A model generated the notes under the pieces. It saw only the letters and a list, made by a program, of their open reading frames with translations. It did no database searches and was not told the origin of the DNA. DNA of 64,000 bases from Pseudaeromonas sharmana (GTDB lineage: Bacteria; Pseudomonadota; Gammaproteobacteria; Enterobacterales; Aeromonadaceae), in assembly GCF_042649925.1 (NCBI RefSeq), contig NZ_JBHSAF010000002.1, positions 124,001-188,000 of the forward strand, read 5' to 3'. A program made the translations under genes and the position numbers. Below, in pieces: positions 43,208-53,373 of the stretch; the stretch's first letter is position 1; each line of letters starts with the position of its first letter.

Positions 43208-43226
43208 GGGCAGGCGTTGCCTGCCC
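43208..43226 (+). repeat. Intergenic hairpin between aceF and lpd
   Basis: Gggcaggc (43208-43215) pairs with gcctgccc (43219-43226) across 3 bases without a T run. A second inverted repeat, cttcgc with gcgaag, follows near 43231-43248. They may protect or attenuate the aceEF transcript before lpd. Confidence 0.5.
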
Positions 43227-43311
43227 CCTCGCTTCGCAAAGCGCGAAGGCTGACTGTATGCTTGCCGCAGGGAAAGGATCCCTACGGCAGCCCAAGTAAA
43301 AAGAGGTCATG

Positions 43312-44739
43312 ATGAGCAATCAAATCAAAACTCAGGTAGTGGTTATCGGTGCCGGTCCGGCCGGTTATTCCGCCGCATTTCGCTGTGCCGACCTGGGATT
43401 GGACACAGTGCTGATCGAGCGTTACGGCACCCTGGGCGGCGTCTGCCTGAATGTGGGCTGTATTCCGTCCAAAGCTCTGTTGCACGTTGCCAAGGTTATC
43501 GAAGAAGCCAAGGCCCTGGCGGCCCACGGTATCGTCTTTGGTGAGCCGCAGACCGATATCGACAAGATTCGTCTGTGGAAGGAAAAAGTGGTCGGCAAGC
43601 TGACCGGCGGCCTGGCCGGTATGGCCAAGCAGCGCAAGGTGCAGGTGGTGAACGGCGTCGCCCGTTTCCTCACTTCCCACAGCATTGTGGTCACCGCCGT
43701 TGACGGCAGTCAGACCACCGTCAATTTTGACAACGCCATCATTGCCGCCGGTTCACGTCCGGTGAAGCTGCCGTTTATTCCGCACGACGATCCGCGGGTA
43801 TGGGATTCTACCGATGCGTTGGAACTTAAAACCGTACCGGGCAAGTTGCTGGTGCTGGGCGGCGGTATCATCGGTCTGGAGATGGGCACTGTCTATTCCG
43901 CGCTGGGCGCAGAAATTGACGTGGTCGAGTTTGCCGATCAGTTGGTACCGGCGGCGGACAAGGACGTGGTCAAGGTCTATACCAAGCGGGTCGAAAACAA
44001 GTTCAACCTGATGCTCGAGACCAAGGTCACTGCCGTCGAAGCGCGGGCCGATGGCCTGTATGTCTCGTTTGAAGGCAAACACGCGCCGGCAGAAGCGGTA
44101 CGTTATGACAGCGTGCTGGTAGCCGTCGGTCGGGTGCCGAACGGCAAGCAGCTGGATGCCGAGAAGGCGGGCGTGACCGTTACCGAGCGCGGTTTCATCG
44201 AGGTCGACAAGCAACTGCGTACCAATGTGCCGCACATCTTTGCCATCGGTGACATCGTTGGCCAGCCGATGCTGGCTCACAAGGGTGTCCACGAAGGGCA
44301 TGTGGCGGCCGAGGTCATCGCCGGCAAGAAGCACTACTTCGATCCCAAGGTCATTCCGTCTATCGCGTACACCGAGCCGGAAATCGCCTGGGTGGGCCTG
44401 ACCGAGAAAGAAGCCAAGCAACAGGGCATCAATTTCGAGACCGCGGTGTTCCCATGGGCCGCATCGGGCCGCGCCATTGCCTCGGATTGTGCCGATGGCA
44501 TGACCAAGCTGATCTTCGACAAGGGGACTGGCCGTGTAATTGGCGGTGCGATTGTCGGCACCAACGGGGGTGAGCTGCTGGGTGAAATCGGTCTGGCGAT
44601 CGAAATGGGCGCCGATGCCGAAGATATCGCGCTGACTATTCATGCCCACCCGACGCTGCATGAGTCGGTCGGTCTGGCGGCGGAAGTGTTCGAAGGTTCC
44701 ATCACCGACCTGCCCAATGCCAAGGCGAAGAAGCGCTAA
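43312..44739 (+). CDS. lpd: Dihydrolipoamide dehydrogenase (E3)
   Basis: E3 re-oxidises dihydrolipoyl groups with NAD+ for pyruvate and 2-oxoglutarate dehydrogenases. The 475 residues begin MSNQIKTQVVVIGAGPAGYS (FAD loop). The redox disulfide is C45/C50 in GGVCLNVGCIPSK, the NAD loop is VLGGGIIGLEMG, the second FAD motif is IFAIGDIVGQPMLAHKG, and the catalytic His-Glu is HAHPTLHESV. The second of two adjacent ATGs (43312) matches E. coli and has the better spacing from gagg. It ends with a strong terminator. Confidence 0.97.
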   Translation: MSNQIKTQVVVIGAGPAGYSAAFRCADLGLDTVLIERYGTLGGVCLNVGCIPSKALLHVAKVIEEAKALAAHGIVFGEPQTDIDKIRLWKEKVVGKLTGGLAGMAKQRKVQVVNGVARFLTSHSIVVTAVDGSQTTVNFDNAIIAAGSRPVKLPFIPHDDPRVWDSTDALELKTVPGKLLVLGGGIIGLEMGTVYSALGAEIDVVEFADQLVPAADKDVVKVYTKRVENKFNLMLETKVTAVEARADGLYVSFEGKHAPAEAVRYDSVLVAVGRVPNGKQLDAEKAGVTVTERGFIEVDKQLRTNVPHIFAIGDIVGQPMLAHKGVHEGHVAAEVIAGKKHYFDPKVIPSIAYTEPEIAWVGLTEKEAKQQGINFETAVFPWAASGRAIASDCADGMTKLIFDKGTGRVIGGAIVGTNGGELLGEIGLAIEMGADAEDIALTIHAHPTLHESVGLAAEVFEGSITDLPNAKAKKR

Positions 44740-44769
44740 GCGGCGCGTAAATCAGCCGTGTTATGCTCA

Positions 44770-44795
44770 GGCCACTCCGCAGGGAGTGGCCTTTT
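44770..44795 (+). terminator. Rho-independent terminator of the pdhR-lpd operon
   Basis: Ggccactcc (44770-44778) pairs with ggagtggcc (44783-44791), loop gcag, followed by tttt. Confidence 0.88.
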
Positions 44796-45004
44796 GCTTT
44801 CTGGCGCGCGATCATGTGCCGCTTGACGCAACAAGGGGTGGCGTCGCACCCGGCGTGGCCAATGGCACTGTGCACACACCGCAGTGCGGGACTTGGGGCG
44901 TTCAGCTGCGGCAGCCGGTATCCGCCGCTATGCTGCCGTCAGATGCCGGCGTCGCGGCCGCAGGCGTCCCGAAATACGCGAGCATGCCTGCACAAGGAGG
45001 TGAC

Positions 45005-45784
45005 ATGACCGGACGTGAACAGACAGGGGCCGACTCCGCGCGGCGATTGCCGATACTGGATGCATTACGCGGCGTGGCCATCCTCATGATGGTCAGTTTT
45101 CATTTCTGTTTTGACCTGACCTACTGGCAGCTGGCCGATTGGGATTTGCTCGCTGATCCGCGCTGGATCGCCTGGCGCAATGTCATCGTTGCGCTCTTTC
45201 TGTGGCTGGTTGGCGCGGGGCTGGTGCTTGGGCAGGACACCACTGCGGCCCGCTTCTGGCGACGCTGGGGGCAGGTGGCTGGCAGTGCTGTGCTGATCTC
45301 GCTGGTCTCCTGGTTCATGTTTGCTGAGCGCTTCATCTATTTCGGCGTGCTGCATTTTATCGCCGTTGCGCAGTGTCTCGGGCGTTGGGGGCTTGGTGTC
45401 GGCGCTGGACGCCGTCCGGGCGGCATCCTGGTGTTGGCATGCATCTGTTTGCTGGCCGGCAATCTGGAGCTTGCGGCGATGAACCCGCGCTGGCTGAACT
45501 GGTTGGGTCTGGCAGCGAGCAAACCCTTGACCGAAGACTATGTGCCTCTGTTGCCATGGCTGGGGGTGGTGCTGCTGGGCATGGCTGCTGTGCTGTTCTG
45601 GCAATCTGCACGGCGGCAGGTGCCACCCATCACCTTAACTGATGGATGTGGGCAGCTCTCTATCAAAAAAAATGATGGTTTGCATGGCCTGGCCTGGCTG
45701 GGTCGGCACTCATTAGCCATCTATCTGCTGCATCAACCGCTGTTGATGGGCGTGCTGGCGTTCTGGGTGAGCCTGCGCGGATGA
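45005..45784 (+). CDS. DUF1624 membrane protein, heparan-alpha-glucosaminide acetyltransferase-like
   Basis: The 259-residue protein has about seven transmembrane helices and the DUF1624 start RLPILDALRGVAILMMVSFHFCFDL, like the acyltransferase HGSNAT family. RGVAILMM and the conserved His in SFHFCFDL are typical. The substrate is unknown; family members probably acetylate envelope sugars using acetyl-CoA from the cytoplasm. The ATG at 45005 has a perfect aaggagg site six bases upstream, so the longer open frame is not used. It lies between lpd and a convergent chemoreceptor gene. Confidence 0.85.
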   Translation: MTGREQTGADSARRLPILDALRGVAILMMVSFHFCFDLTYWQLADWDLLADPRWIAWRNVIVALFLWLVGAGLVLGQDTTAARFWRRWGQVAGSAVLISLVSWFMFAERFIYFGVLHFIAVAQCLGRWGLGVGAGRRPGGILVLACICLLAGNLELAAMNPRWLNWLGLAASKPLTEDYVPLLPWLGVVLLGMAAVLFWQSARRQVPPITLTDGCGQLSIKKNDGLHGLAWLGRHSLAIYLLHQPLLMGVLAFWVSLRG

Positions 45785-45808
45785 CCAGAGCCGGATCTCC
45801 GGCTCTGG
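45785..45808. terminator. Hairpin between the convergent DUF1624 and chemoreceptor genes
   Basis: Ccagagccgg (45785-45794) pairs with ccggctctgg (45799-45808), loop atct. There is no T run on either side, so activity as a terminator is uncertain. Confidence 0.55.
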
Positions 45809-45821
45809 TGGCCAATCACGG

Positions 45822-47738
45822 CTATGACAGACGAAATTCGCTGATTAACTGATCCAGACGATGTGATAACGCGTGCAACGCCTGGCTGGTATCGGTCAAC
45901 GCTTCTGCGATGGCGGCATTTTCCAAGGTCCGGTTGTTGATATCGTCAACATTGCGGTTGATCTCGGCAACAACACTGGATTGCTCCTCGGTCGCAGTCG
46001 CCACATGGATATTCATGTCGTTGATGCGGGCAATGTGCTCGGCGATACGGCTCAAGGCTTGTTCCGCCGCCTCGGCTTCAGTCACCACCTGCTCGGCACG
46101 GACCTGGCCGTTTTCCATCGCCGAAACGGCTTTGCCGGATTCGTTTTGCAAGCGATTGATCTTCTTCTGAATCTCCTCCGTCGCTTCGGCGGAGCGTCTG
46201 GCCAGGTGACGGACTTCGTCGGCGACGACCGCAAATCCACGACCTTGCTCACCGGCGCGGGCCGCCTCGATGGCGGCATTCAGCGCCAGCAGGTTGGTCT
46301 GCTCGGAGATGCTGCGGATCACCTCCAGAATGGAGCTGATGCTCTGGGTGTGCTCGTCCAGCGTGGTAATGACGGTGGCCGCCTCGGCAATTTCATCGGC
46401 CAGCAGTGTCATCGCCTGACGTGTAGAGGAGACCACCCGGATGCCGGCGCTGGATTCGTGATTCGCCTCGTTGGCGACATCGGCGGCCAGGGCCGCATTG
46501 CTGGCGATTTCGGCGACGGTGGCCCCCATCTCGTTGATGGCAGTGGCCACCTGCAGCGTGCTGTCTTTTTGCGTCTGCGTATTGTGGTAGGTGTCGGCAG
46601 CCTGACCCGCGACCAGTTGTGCCGAGTGGGCCAGCGAAGACGAGTTATCGGCGACCTGACGCAGCGAGGTGTGGATTTTGGCAATGAAATTATTGAAACC
46701 ACGGGCCAGACGACCCAGCTCATCCTCACTCTCCACGGTCACGCGCTGCGTCAGATCACCATGGCCTGAACCGAGCTGCTCAAATACCAGTGCCAGGCGG
46801 GCAATGGGGCGGCTGATGCCCGCGGCCAGCCAGAGTGCGAACATCGCCATCACCAACAGGGTGCCGGCGACCAGCAGCAGGGTATACCATTTGGCCTGAT
46901 TCAGGCCGGCATAGATCTCCTGTTCCGGTACCTGCATGACCAGATACCAGTTCAGGGACGGTATGTAGCTGCTGGCCAGCAGCAGGGACTCCCCCTGCTG
47001 ATCCCGGGCCTGGAGCAGATGAAACGGTGCCTTGTCCAGCAGGCTGCTGGCGGTGTTGCCATACAGATCCTGCAGGCGTTGCTGATCGATCAGGCGGGTG
47101 TCTGGATGCAACTTCAGCATGCCTTGGTCGTCCACCAAAAACACAAAACCGCTCTGCTCAAGACGAAACGCGGCCAGCTCTTTGATCATGCTATCCAGCG
47201 ATTTCGATAGCCCTGATGCCACGCGACCGTCGAGTTGCTTGAAATTGACGAACAGTTTCACCTCACCATTCTGTTCGCGGAAGATGCTGAGCATGTAGGC
47301 ATCCGGGCTCTTGTTGTAGTCGTAGAACCAGCCATCCTGCTGCGGCGTCAGCAGACGTAAAAAGCCGTTCTGGTTGTAATAGGCGGCGCTTTGCCGATCG
47401 ACCACAGAGGCATCGACCAGATCATACTGCTTGCGCACCATCTCGAGTTTTTCGATGACGGTGGCCTCGGTGGCCTGGTCCCGGCCATGGCTAAACCAGT
47501 CGCGAATTTGCGGATCGGAAGCCAGTTGTTGCGCTGCCTGGGCCATGGAATCGAGATCTTTCTCAATGTCCTTGCGTATATTCTGTAGCTGGGTCGGCAG
47601 CTCCTGCTCGATCAGGCGTTGTTCCATGATTTGACTGATCAACGTCAGATTCAGTGTGCCGACGACAGTGGCCGTCAGCAGCACCGCAAATCCAATGCCG
47701 ACCAGAATCTTTTGTTTGATGGTCAATATGGTTAGCAT
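45822..47738 (-). CDS. Methyl-accepting chemotaxis protein with periplasmic Cache-type sensor
   Basis: The 638-residue chemoreceptor has TM1 (KILVGIGFAVLLTATVVGTL) and a periplasmic domain of about 270 residues with Cache-like features (SAAYYNQNGFLRLL, GFVFLVDDQGMLKLHPD, SLNWYLVMQVP). TM2 (YTLLLVAGTLLVMAMFALWL), HAMP (ISRPIARLALVF) and a signalling domain with hairpin tip NLLALNAAIEAARAGEQGRGFAVVADEVRHLA follow, split here as NLLALNAAIEAARAGEQGRG. It should signal to CheA. There is no C-terminal CheR tether. Start at MLTILTIKQK; MDKRNM five codons earlier is possible. It is divergent from the patatin gene. Confidence 0.9.
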   Translation of the reverse strand: MLTILTIKQKILVGIGFAVLLTATVVGTLNLTLISQIMEQRLIEQELPTQLQNIRKDIEKDLDSMAQAAQQLASDPQIRDWFSHGRDQATEATVIEKLEMVRKQYDLVDASVVDRQSAAYYNQNGFLRLLTPQQDGWFYDYNKSPDAYMLSIFREQNGEVKLFVNFKQLDGRVASGLSKSLDSMIKELAAFRLEQSGFVFLVDDQGMLKLHPDTRLIDQQRLQDLYGNTASSLLDKAPFHLLQARDQQGESLLLASSYIPSLNWYLVMQVPEQEIYAGLNQAKWYTLLLVAGTLLVMAMFALWLAAGISRPIARLALVFEQLGSGHGDLTQRVTVESEDELGRLARGFNNFIAKIHTSLRQVADNSSSLAHSAQLVAGQAADTYHNTQTQKDSTLQVATAINEMGATVAEIASNAALAADVANEANHESSAGIRVVSSTRQAMTLLADEIAEAATVITTLDEHTQSISSILEVIRSISEQTNLLALNAAIEAARAGEQGRGFAVVADEVRHLARRSAEATEEIQKKINRLQNESGKAVSAMENGQVRAEQVVTEAEAAEQALSRIAEHIARINDMNIHVATATEEQSSVVAEINRNVDDINNRTLENAAIAEALTDTSQALHALSHRLDQLISEFRLS

Positions 47739-47790
47739 GTTTCTCTTATCCATTGGGTGTCCGCTCGCAAGTGTAACGACAGGGAAAAAC

Positions 47791-50079
47791 ATGGTGCAAA
47801 GATTCTTTGGTATTCATTGGTACGCATACGTTTTCCTGTCGATTTTTTGGATCTCTGTGGGTATGACGAGCACTGCCGTGGCAGCGGAACGGCCAAAAAT
47901 TGCACTGGTACTCAGTGGCGGTGGCGCCAAAGGCGCGGCGCATATCGGGGTATTACAGGTGCTCGAAGAGATGCGCATCCCGGTGGATATGGTGCTTGGT
48001 ACCAGCATGGGCTCCTATGTGGCCGGCATGTATGCCATGGGCTATTCGGCCACGGAGGTGAAGGAAAAAACGCTGCATCTGGACTGGAACAAAGGCTATC
48101 AGGATGGTGTAACCCGTCAGGATCTGGCACTGCGGCAAAAGCAGCAGGCCGATGACTTCCAATTCCAGACCAACATTGGCATCAGCGATGGCAAGGTAAA
48201 ACTGCCGGAAGGGGTCTATCTGGGACATGGTATGGCAGCCCTGCTGCGCGATGCGACCTCGAACCTGCCGGCATTACGCAGCTTTAACGAGTTACCGATC
48301 CCCTATCGCGCCATCGCGACCGATATCGAAACGGTACAACCGGTCATCCTCAGTCAAGGTAATCTGGCCTTGGCAATGCAAGCGTCGATGTCGATTCCCG
48401 GTGCGCTCAAGCCGGTCGAGCTGGAGGGCAAATTGTTGGCGGATGGCGGCATCGTCAACAATCTGCCCATCGACATTGCCAAGAAGATGGGGGCTCAGGT
48501 GGTGATTGCGGTGGATATCTCCGACAAGCTGAAGTCGCGTGAAGAGCTGGATTCGGCGCTCGGTATCATCGATCAACTGACAACCTATATGACGCGCTCG
48601 GGCACCGAGCGCCAGCTGGCGTTGATGGGCGCGCAAGATATTTTGCTGACGCCGGATGTGGCCGGATTTGCGGTGGCCGACTTCGATCGCATGCCGCAGA
48701 TTGTCGAGCGTGGCAAATCGGCGGCGTACCTGGCCATGAGTCAATTGCGTCATTTGTCGTTAGCACCGCAGCAGTATGCCGCTTACCAGCAGGCGAAGCT
48801 GGATCGCCGTTCCCAACTGAATGTGCAACCGGCTTACTACCTGGATCGCATCGAGATCCATAACAACTCGCGTCTCAGTGACAAGGTGCTGCGCAGCATG
48901 TTGCAGGTCGAGACCGGCAAGGTGCAGACCACAGAAAATCTGGAGGCGGGGATCGAGCGCATCAATGCCCTCGGCACCTTCGAGCGCGTGACCTACGAGA
49001 TCGATGAGGAGCAGGGGCAAAATGTGCTGGTGGTGAACGTGACCGAGAAGCGATGGGGGCCGAACTACCTCGATTTCACCCTGGGTTTCGAGGATGACTT
49101 CCAGTCGCGCTCGAACTACATGTACGGTGCGGCCTACACGCTGACCAATCTCACGGACTATGGGGCCGAGTGGCGCAATGAGGCGATTCTTGGCAGCTGG
49201 AAGAAGATCAGCTCGGAGTTTTATGCCCCGCTGGATGCCAGCCAGACCTTTTACGGCCAGTTTGGCGGCGCCTATCGCAATGAAGTGCGGGCCATCTTCT
49301 TCGAAGATGGTCAGAACGCCTGGGGAAAAGCGCTCACCGCCGCTGAAGGGTATGTCAATCTGGAGAACGGGACTTGGAGCCTGTATGGCGATATCGGCTG
49401 GAACGTGCGCCCGTGGAGCCGGGTCGGGGTTGGACTGGAGGGCTCGACCTCGTCGTTGACGCTGCAGGGCTACAGTGGCAAGGAGCGGGTGAATACCTGG
49501 GGTCCTTATTTATTTTATCTGCATGATACCCTGGATAGCCGCTATTTCCCGGCGAGTGGTACTTATGGTTCGCTACGTCTGGCCTCAATTCATGCCCAGG
49601 GCGACTACGCCATCAGCCCGGTGGGCGAATGGGGAACCGTGTCGGATGTCGAGTTGCGTCAACCCTGGCAGCTCAGCTCGCGCCAGGTACTGGATCTGCG
49701 TTTGACCGGCGGCGGCTCATCGGTGGATGAACTGTTGCCGCTCTACTTGCAGGATCTGGGCGGTCTGTTCAACCTGTCCGGTTATCAGCGTTATCAACTC
49801 AATGGCCGCTACAAGTTGTTTGGGGCCATCATTTACCGCTATCAGCTGCTGGAGAACAACTTCGGGGCGTTGAAGGCTCCGGTCTATGCTGGCTGGTCGC
49901 TGGAGCGCGGGAATGTCTGGAATCACAAGGCCGAGATCAACTGGGATGACATGCACAGCGCGGGCAGTGTCTATGTCGGTTCAGATAGCTTTTTGGGGCC
50001 CATTTATCTGGCGTATGGCCGCAGTGATAGTGGCGAAAGCTCCTTCTACCTGTTTTTCGGCAACGCATTTGGTCAGTGA
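47791..50079 (+). CDS. Patatin-like phospholipase with beta-barrel domain (PlpD type, type Vd autotransporter)
   Basis: The 762-residue protein has a signal peptide (VFLSIFWISVGMTSTAVAA). A patatin phospholipase domain spans about 35-310, with oxyanion GGGAKG at 43-48, nucleophile S72 in GTSMG, and D218 in ADGG. A POTRA-like domain spans about 365-435 (YYLDRIEIHNNSRLSDKVLRSML region), and a C-terminal 16-strand-like barrel ends FGNAFGQ. This is the PlpD (type Vd) architecture of Pseudomonas, where the patatin part is displayed or released as a phospholipase A. The ATG has aggga six bases upstream. Confidence 0.92.
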   Translation: MVQRFFGIHWYAYVFLSIFWISVGMTSTAVAAERPKIALVLSGGGAKGAAHIGVLQVLEEMRIPVDMVLGTSMGSYVAGMYAMGYSATEVKEKTLHLDWNKGYQDGVTRQDLALRQKQQADDFQFQTNIGISDGKVKLPEGVYLGHGMAALLRDATSNLPALRSFNELPIPYRAIATDIETVQPVILSQGNLALAMQASMSIPGALKPVELEGKLLADGGIVNNLPIDIAKKMGAQVVIAVDISDKLKSREELDSALGIIDQLTTYMTRSGTERQLALMGAQDILLTPDVAGFAVADFDRMPQIVERGKSAAYLAMSQLRHLSLAPQQYAAYQQAKLDRRSQLNVQPAYYLDRIEIHNNSRLSDKVLRSMLQVETGKVQTTENLEAGIERINALGTFERVTYEIDEEQGQNVLVVNVTEKRWGPNYLDFTLGFEDDFQSRSNYMYGAAYTLTNLTDYGAEWRNEAILGSWKKISSEFYAPLDASQTFYGQFGGAYRNEVRAIFFEDGQNAWGKALTAAEGYVNLENGTWSLYGDIGWNVRPWSRVGVGLEGSTSSLTLQGYSGKERVNTWGPYLFYLHDTLDSRYFPASGTYGSLRLASIHAQGDYAISPVGEWGTVSDVELRQPWQLSSRQVLDLRLTGGGSSVDELLPLYLQDLGGLFNLSGYQRYQLNGRYKLFGAIIYRYQLLENNFGALKAPVYAGWSLERGNVWNHKAEINWDDMHSAGSVYVGSDSFLGPIYLAYGRSDSGESSFYLFFGNAFGQ

Positions 50080-50227
50080 TATGACCATTATTCATGAAAT
50101 CTATGCCCCATATATTTTTCATTATTAAGGCAAAACTATATAGTGAAACGCGTCAGGGCCCATCGGCCCGGTTCATGGAAGATTGTCGGCCAACGACAAC
50201 TGATTGATTGAGAGAGAGGATTCCGTC

Positions 50228-52825
50228 GTGCTTGATAGCTATCGCCAACATGTTGCCGAGCGAGCTGCCCAAGGGGTGGCGCCAAAGCCGCTTTCCGCCG
50301 AGCAGGTGGCTGCTCTGGTCGAGCTGCTGAAAAATCCCCCAGCAGGGGAAGAAGCCTTCCTGCTGTCGTTGCTGGCGGATCGTGTTCCGCCGGGTGTCGA
50401 TGAAGCCGCCTATGTGAAAGCCGGTTTCCTGGCAGCACTTGCCAAGGGGCAGATCACCTCACCTGTGCTCGACGCCGAGCAGGCGGTCGTGCTGTTGGGT
50501 ACCATGCAGGGTGGATATAACATTCAGCCGCTGATCGATCTGCTGGATGATGCCGCGCTGGCGCCGATTGCCGCCAAAGCCTTGTCCCATACCCTGCTGT
50601 TGTTTGATTCGTTCCATGATGTGCAGGAAAAAGTGGCCGCAGGCAATGTGTATGCACGTCAGGTCATGGCTTCTTGGGCCGAGGCCGAGTGGTTCCTCTC
50701 CCGTCCCAAGCTGGCGGACAAGATCTCGCTGACGGTCTTCAAGGTGAGCGGTGAAACCAATACCGATGATCTCTCTCCCGCCCAGGATGCTTGGTCGCGC
50801 CCGGATATTCCGTTGCATGCCCTGGCGATGCTGAAAAACGCCCGTCCCGGGATAGTGCCGGATCAGGATGGTGCCGTGGGCCCCATTAAGGCGTTGCAGG
50901 CGTTGAAAGCCAAGGGCTTCCCGCTGGTGTATGTCGGCGACGTGGTTGGCACCGGTTCGTCACGCAAGTCGGCCACCAACTCCGTGCTCTGGTTCATGGG
51001 CGATGATATTCCACATGTGCCCAACAAGCGCGCCGGCGGCTTTGTGCTCGGTGGCAAGATAGCCCCGATCTTCTTCAATACCATGGAAGATGCCGGTGCC
51101 TTGCCGATCGAGCTGGATGTCAGCCAGATGAACACTGGCGACGTCATTGATATTCACGTCTATGCCGGCAAGGTCACGCGTCACAACAGCGATGAGGTGA
51201 TCGCCACCTTCGAGCTGAAGACGGATGTCTTGCTGGACGAGGTGCGTGCCGGTGGCCGCATCCCGCTGATCGTCGGCCGTGGCCTGACTGACAAGGCTCG
51301 CGAGGCATTGGGGCTGCCCCATTCGGATGTCTTCACGCGTCCCAAGCCGGTAGCAGATAGCGGCAAGGGCTTCACGCTGGCCCAGAAAATGGTCGGCAAG
51401 GCCTGCGGTGTCAACGGCATTCGTCCCGGCACCTATTGTGAGCCGAAAATGACGACCGTCGGCTCCCAGGACACCACGGGCCCGATGACCCGCGATGAAC
51501 TCAAGGACCTGGCGTGTCTGGGATTCTCTGCTGACCTGGTCATGCAGTCGTTCTGCCATACGGCCGCCTATCCCAAGCCGGTGGATGTGCAGACCCACCA
51601 TACGTTGCCGGACTTCATCATGAATCGTGGCGGCGTTTCGCTGCGCCCGGGTGACGGTGTGATTCACAGTTGGTTGAACCGCATGTTGCTGCCGGATACC
51701 GTCGGCACCGGCGGGGATTCTCACACCCGTTTCCCAATCGGGGTCTCGTTCCCGGCCGGCTCCGGTCTGGTGGCGTTTGCCGCTGCGACCGGTGTGATGC
51801 CGCTGGATATGCCGGAGTCGGTATTGGTGCGCTTCAAAGGCACGATGCAGCCGGGAATCACGCTGCGGGATCTGGTGCATGCCATTCCATACCAGGCCAT
51901 CCAGATGGGGCTGTTGACCGTCGAAAAGGCCGGCAAAAAGAACATCTTCTCCGGCCGCATTCTCGAGATTGAAGGTTTGCCGCAGTTGAAGGTCGAACAG
52001 GCCTTTGAACTGGCGGATGCCAGTGCAGAGCGCTCTGCCGCTGGTTGTACCATCAAGCTCGACAAGGAACCCATCACCGAGTATCTGCAGTCCAATATCG
52101 TTATGCTGAAGTGGATGCTGGCGGAAGGCTATGGTGACGTCCGGACCATCAGTCGCCGTATTCAGGCGATGGAGGCCTGGCTGGCTGATCCGCAATTGAT
52201 GAGTGCCGATGCCGATGCCGAGTATGCTGCAGTAATCGAAATTGATCTGGATGCGATCAAAGAGCCGATTCTCTGTGCGCCGAACGATCCGGATGATGCC
52301 CGTCTGCTGAGTACCGTGGCAGGCGATCGGATTGAAGAGGTCTTCATCGGATCCTGCATGACAAACATTGGTCACTTCCGCGCGGCCGGCAAGCTGCTGG
52401 ATCGCTTTAAGGGGCAGCTGGCAACCCGGCTGTGGATTGCCCCGCCGACCAAGATGGATCGTGATCAACTGACCGAAGAGGGATATTACGGCATCTTCGG
52501 CCGTGTTGGGGCCCGCATCGAGATTCCGGGTTGCTCGCTGTGCATGGGGAACCAGGCGCGAGTTGCGGACGGTGCGACTGTGGTTTCGACGTCGACGCGC
52601 AACTTCCCGAACCGTCTTGGTCAGGGGGCCAATGTCTATCTGGCTTCCGCCGAGTTGGCTGCGGTCGCCGCGATTCTGGGCCGGATCCCGTCAGTCGACG
52701 AGTATCAATCCTATGCTCGCGAGCTGGATACGCTGGCCGCGGATGTCTATCGCTATCTGAATTTCCATCAGATTGCCAGTTACACCGAGAAGGCCAATAA
52801 GGTCATCATGCAAGTACCCGCCTAA
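50228..52825 (+). CDS. acnB: Aconitate hydratase B
   Basis: AcnB is the main TCA-cycle aconitase, interconverting citrate and isocitrate with a 4Fe-4S cluster; it is also a 2-methylisocitrate dehydratase. The 865 residues match E. coli AcnB from LDSYRQHVAERAAQG to the end. Cluster cysteines are seen in SFCHTAAYPK, GSCMTNIGHFRAA and GCSLCMGNQARV. Start is GTG at 50228 (E. coli begins MLEEYRKHV), with agagga seven bases upstream. yacL follows, as in enterobacteria. Confidence 0.97.
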   Translation: MLDSYRQHVAERAAQGVAPKPLSAEQVAALVELLKNPPAGEEAFLLSLLADRVPPGVDEAAYVKAGFLAALAKGQITSPVLDAEQAVVLLGTMQGGYNIQPLIDLLDDAALAPIAAKALSHTLLLFDSFHDVQEKVAAGNVYARQVMASWAEAEWFLSRPKLADKISLTVFKVSGETNTDDLSPAQDAWSRPDIPLHALAMLKNARPGIVPDQDGAVGPIKALQALKAKGFPLVYVGDVVGTGSSRKSATNSVLWFMGDDIPHVPNKRAGGFVLGGKIAPIFFNTMEDAGALPIELDVSQMNTGDVIDIHVYAGKVTRHNSDEVIATFELKTDVLLDEVRAGGRIPLIVGRGLTDKAREALGLPHSDVFTRPKPVADSGKGFTLAQKMVGKACGVNGIRPGTYCEPKMTTVGSQDTTGPMTRDELKDLACLGFSADLVMQSFCHTAAYPKPVDVQTHHTLPDFIMNRGGVSLRPGDGVIHSWLNRMLLPDTVGTGGDSHTRFPIGVSFPAGSGLVAFAAATGVMPLDMPESVLVRFKGTMQPGITLRDLVHAIPYQAIQMGLLTVEKAGKKNIFSGRILEIEGLPQLKVEQAFELADASAERSAAGCTIKLDKEPITEYLQSNIVMLKWMLAEGYGDVRTISRRIQAMEAWLADPQLMSADADAEYAAVIEIDLDAIKEPILCAPNDPDDARLLSTVAGDRIEEVFIGSCMTNIGHFRAAGKLLDRFKGQLATRLWIAPPTKMDRDQLTEEGYYGIFGRVGARIEIPGCSLCMGNQARVADGATVVSTSTRNFPNRLGQGANVYLASAELAAVAAILGRIPSVDEYQSYARELDTLAADVYRYLNFHQIASYTEKANKVIMQVPA

Positions 52826-52847
52826 GCGGTCGAAAGGTAAAGCCATA

Positions 52848-52875
52848 AGCGGAGGCCGATGCCTCCGCTTTTTTT
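52848..52875 (+). terminator. Rho-independent terminator of acnB
   Basis: Agcggaggc (52848-52856) pairs with gcctccgct (52861-52869), loop cgat, followed by a run of T to 52875. Confidence 0.93.
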
Positions 52876-52950
52876 ATCTCGGCTTTTATCTCGGCGTCTG
52901 ACAGGTGGCTGGCTAGAATAAATAGAGTAGAAAATCGGAGGAGCAAGACG

Positions 52951-53343
52951 ATGGATTATGAGTTCATTGCCGAACCGGATGGCAGTCTCAAAGCCTATCT
53001 GGAAATGGGGCACGAGGCATTGGGGCACTGGATCAATGATGAGCTCGGTGAGGATTTGCTGCTTGGCCAGCAGGTCATGACGATGTTACTGCAAAGCGAG
53101 AACCAGCCCGATCAGACATGGACTCTGCCAGGAAAGGTATACACACTGACGCTGGCCGATGGTGAAATCGAGGTGATGGCCAATGTTGTGCACTTTGATT
53201 TTCCGGATGAGCTGGAGGCGGATATGTCCTACTACGATGACGAACAGATATCCGGTTGTGGGGTCCAGGATTTCATGGTGTTGCTGCAGAATTGGCTGTC
53301 CTTTGTCCGCGAGGAGCGGGGGATGGCTTCTGCACCAAATTGA
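52951..53343 (+). CDS. yacL: YacL/UPF0231-family protein
   Basis: The 130-residue acidic cytoplasmic protein matches E. coli YacL: MDYEFIAEPDGSLKAYLEMGHEALGHWIND at the start, cited in part as MGHEALGHWIND, then YTLTLADGEIEVMANVVHF, YYDDEQISGCGVQDFM. Function is unknown. Its place right after acnB is the same as in enterobacteria. A ggagg site precedes the ATG. Confidence 0.9.
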   Translation: MDYEFIAEPDGSLKAYLEMGHEALGHWINDELGEDLLLGQQVMTMLLQSENQPDQTWTLPGKVYTLTLADGEIEVMANVVHFDFPDELEADMSYYDDEQISGCGVQDFMVLLQNWLSFVREERGMASAPN

Positions 53344-53373
53344 TGCCCCCGGATCGGGCGCTCTTCAGTGGCC

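Noticed and set aside
50960..52468. A 502-codon open frame on the minus strand across acnB
   Set aside because: It lies wholly antisense to a clearly conserved enzyme, has no ribosome site, and its translation resembles no protein. It is a by-product of codon use in acnB.
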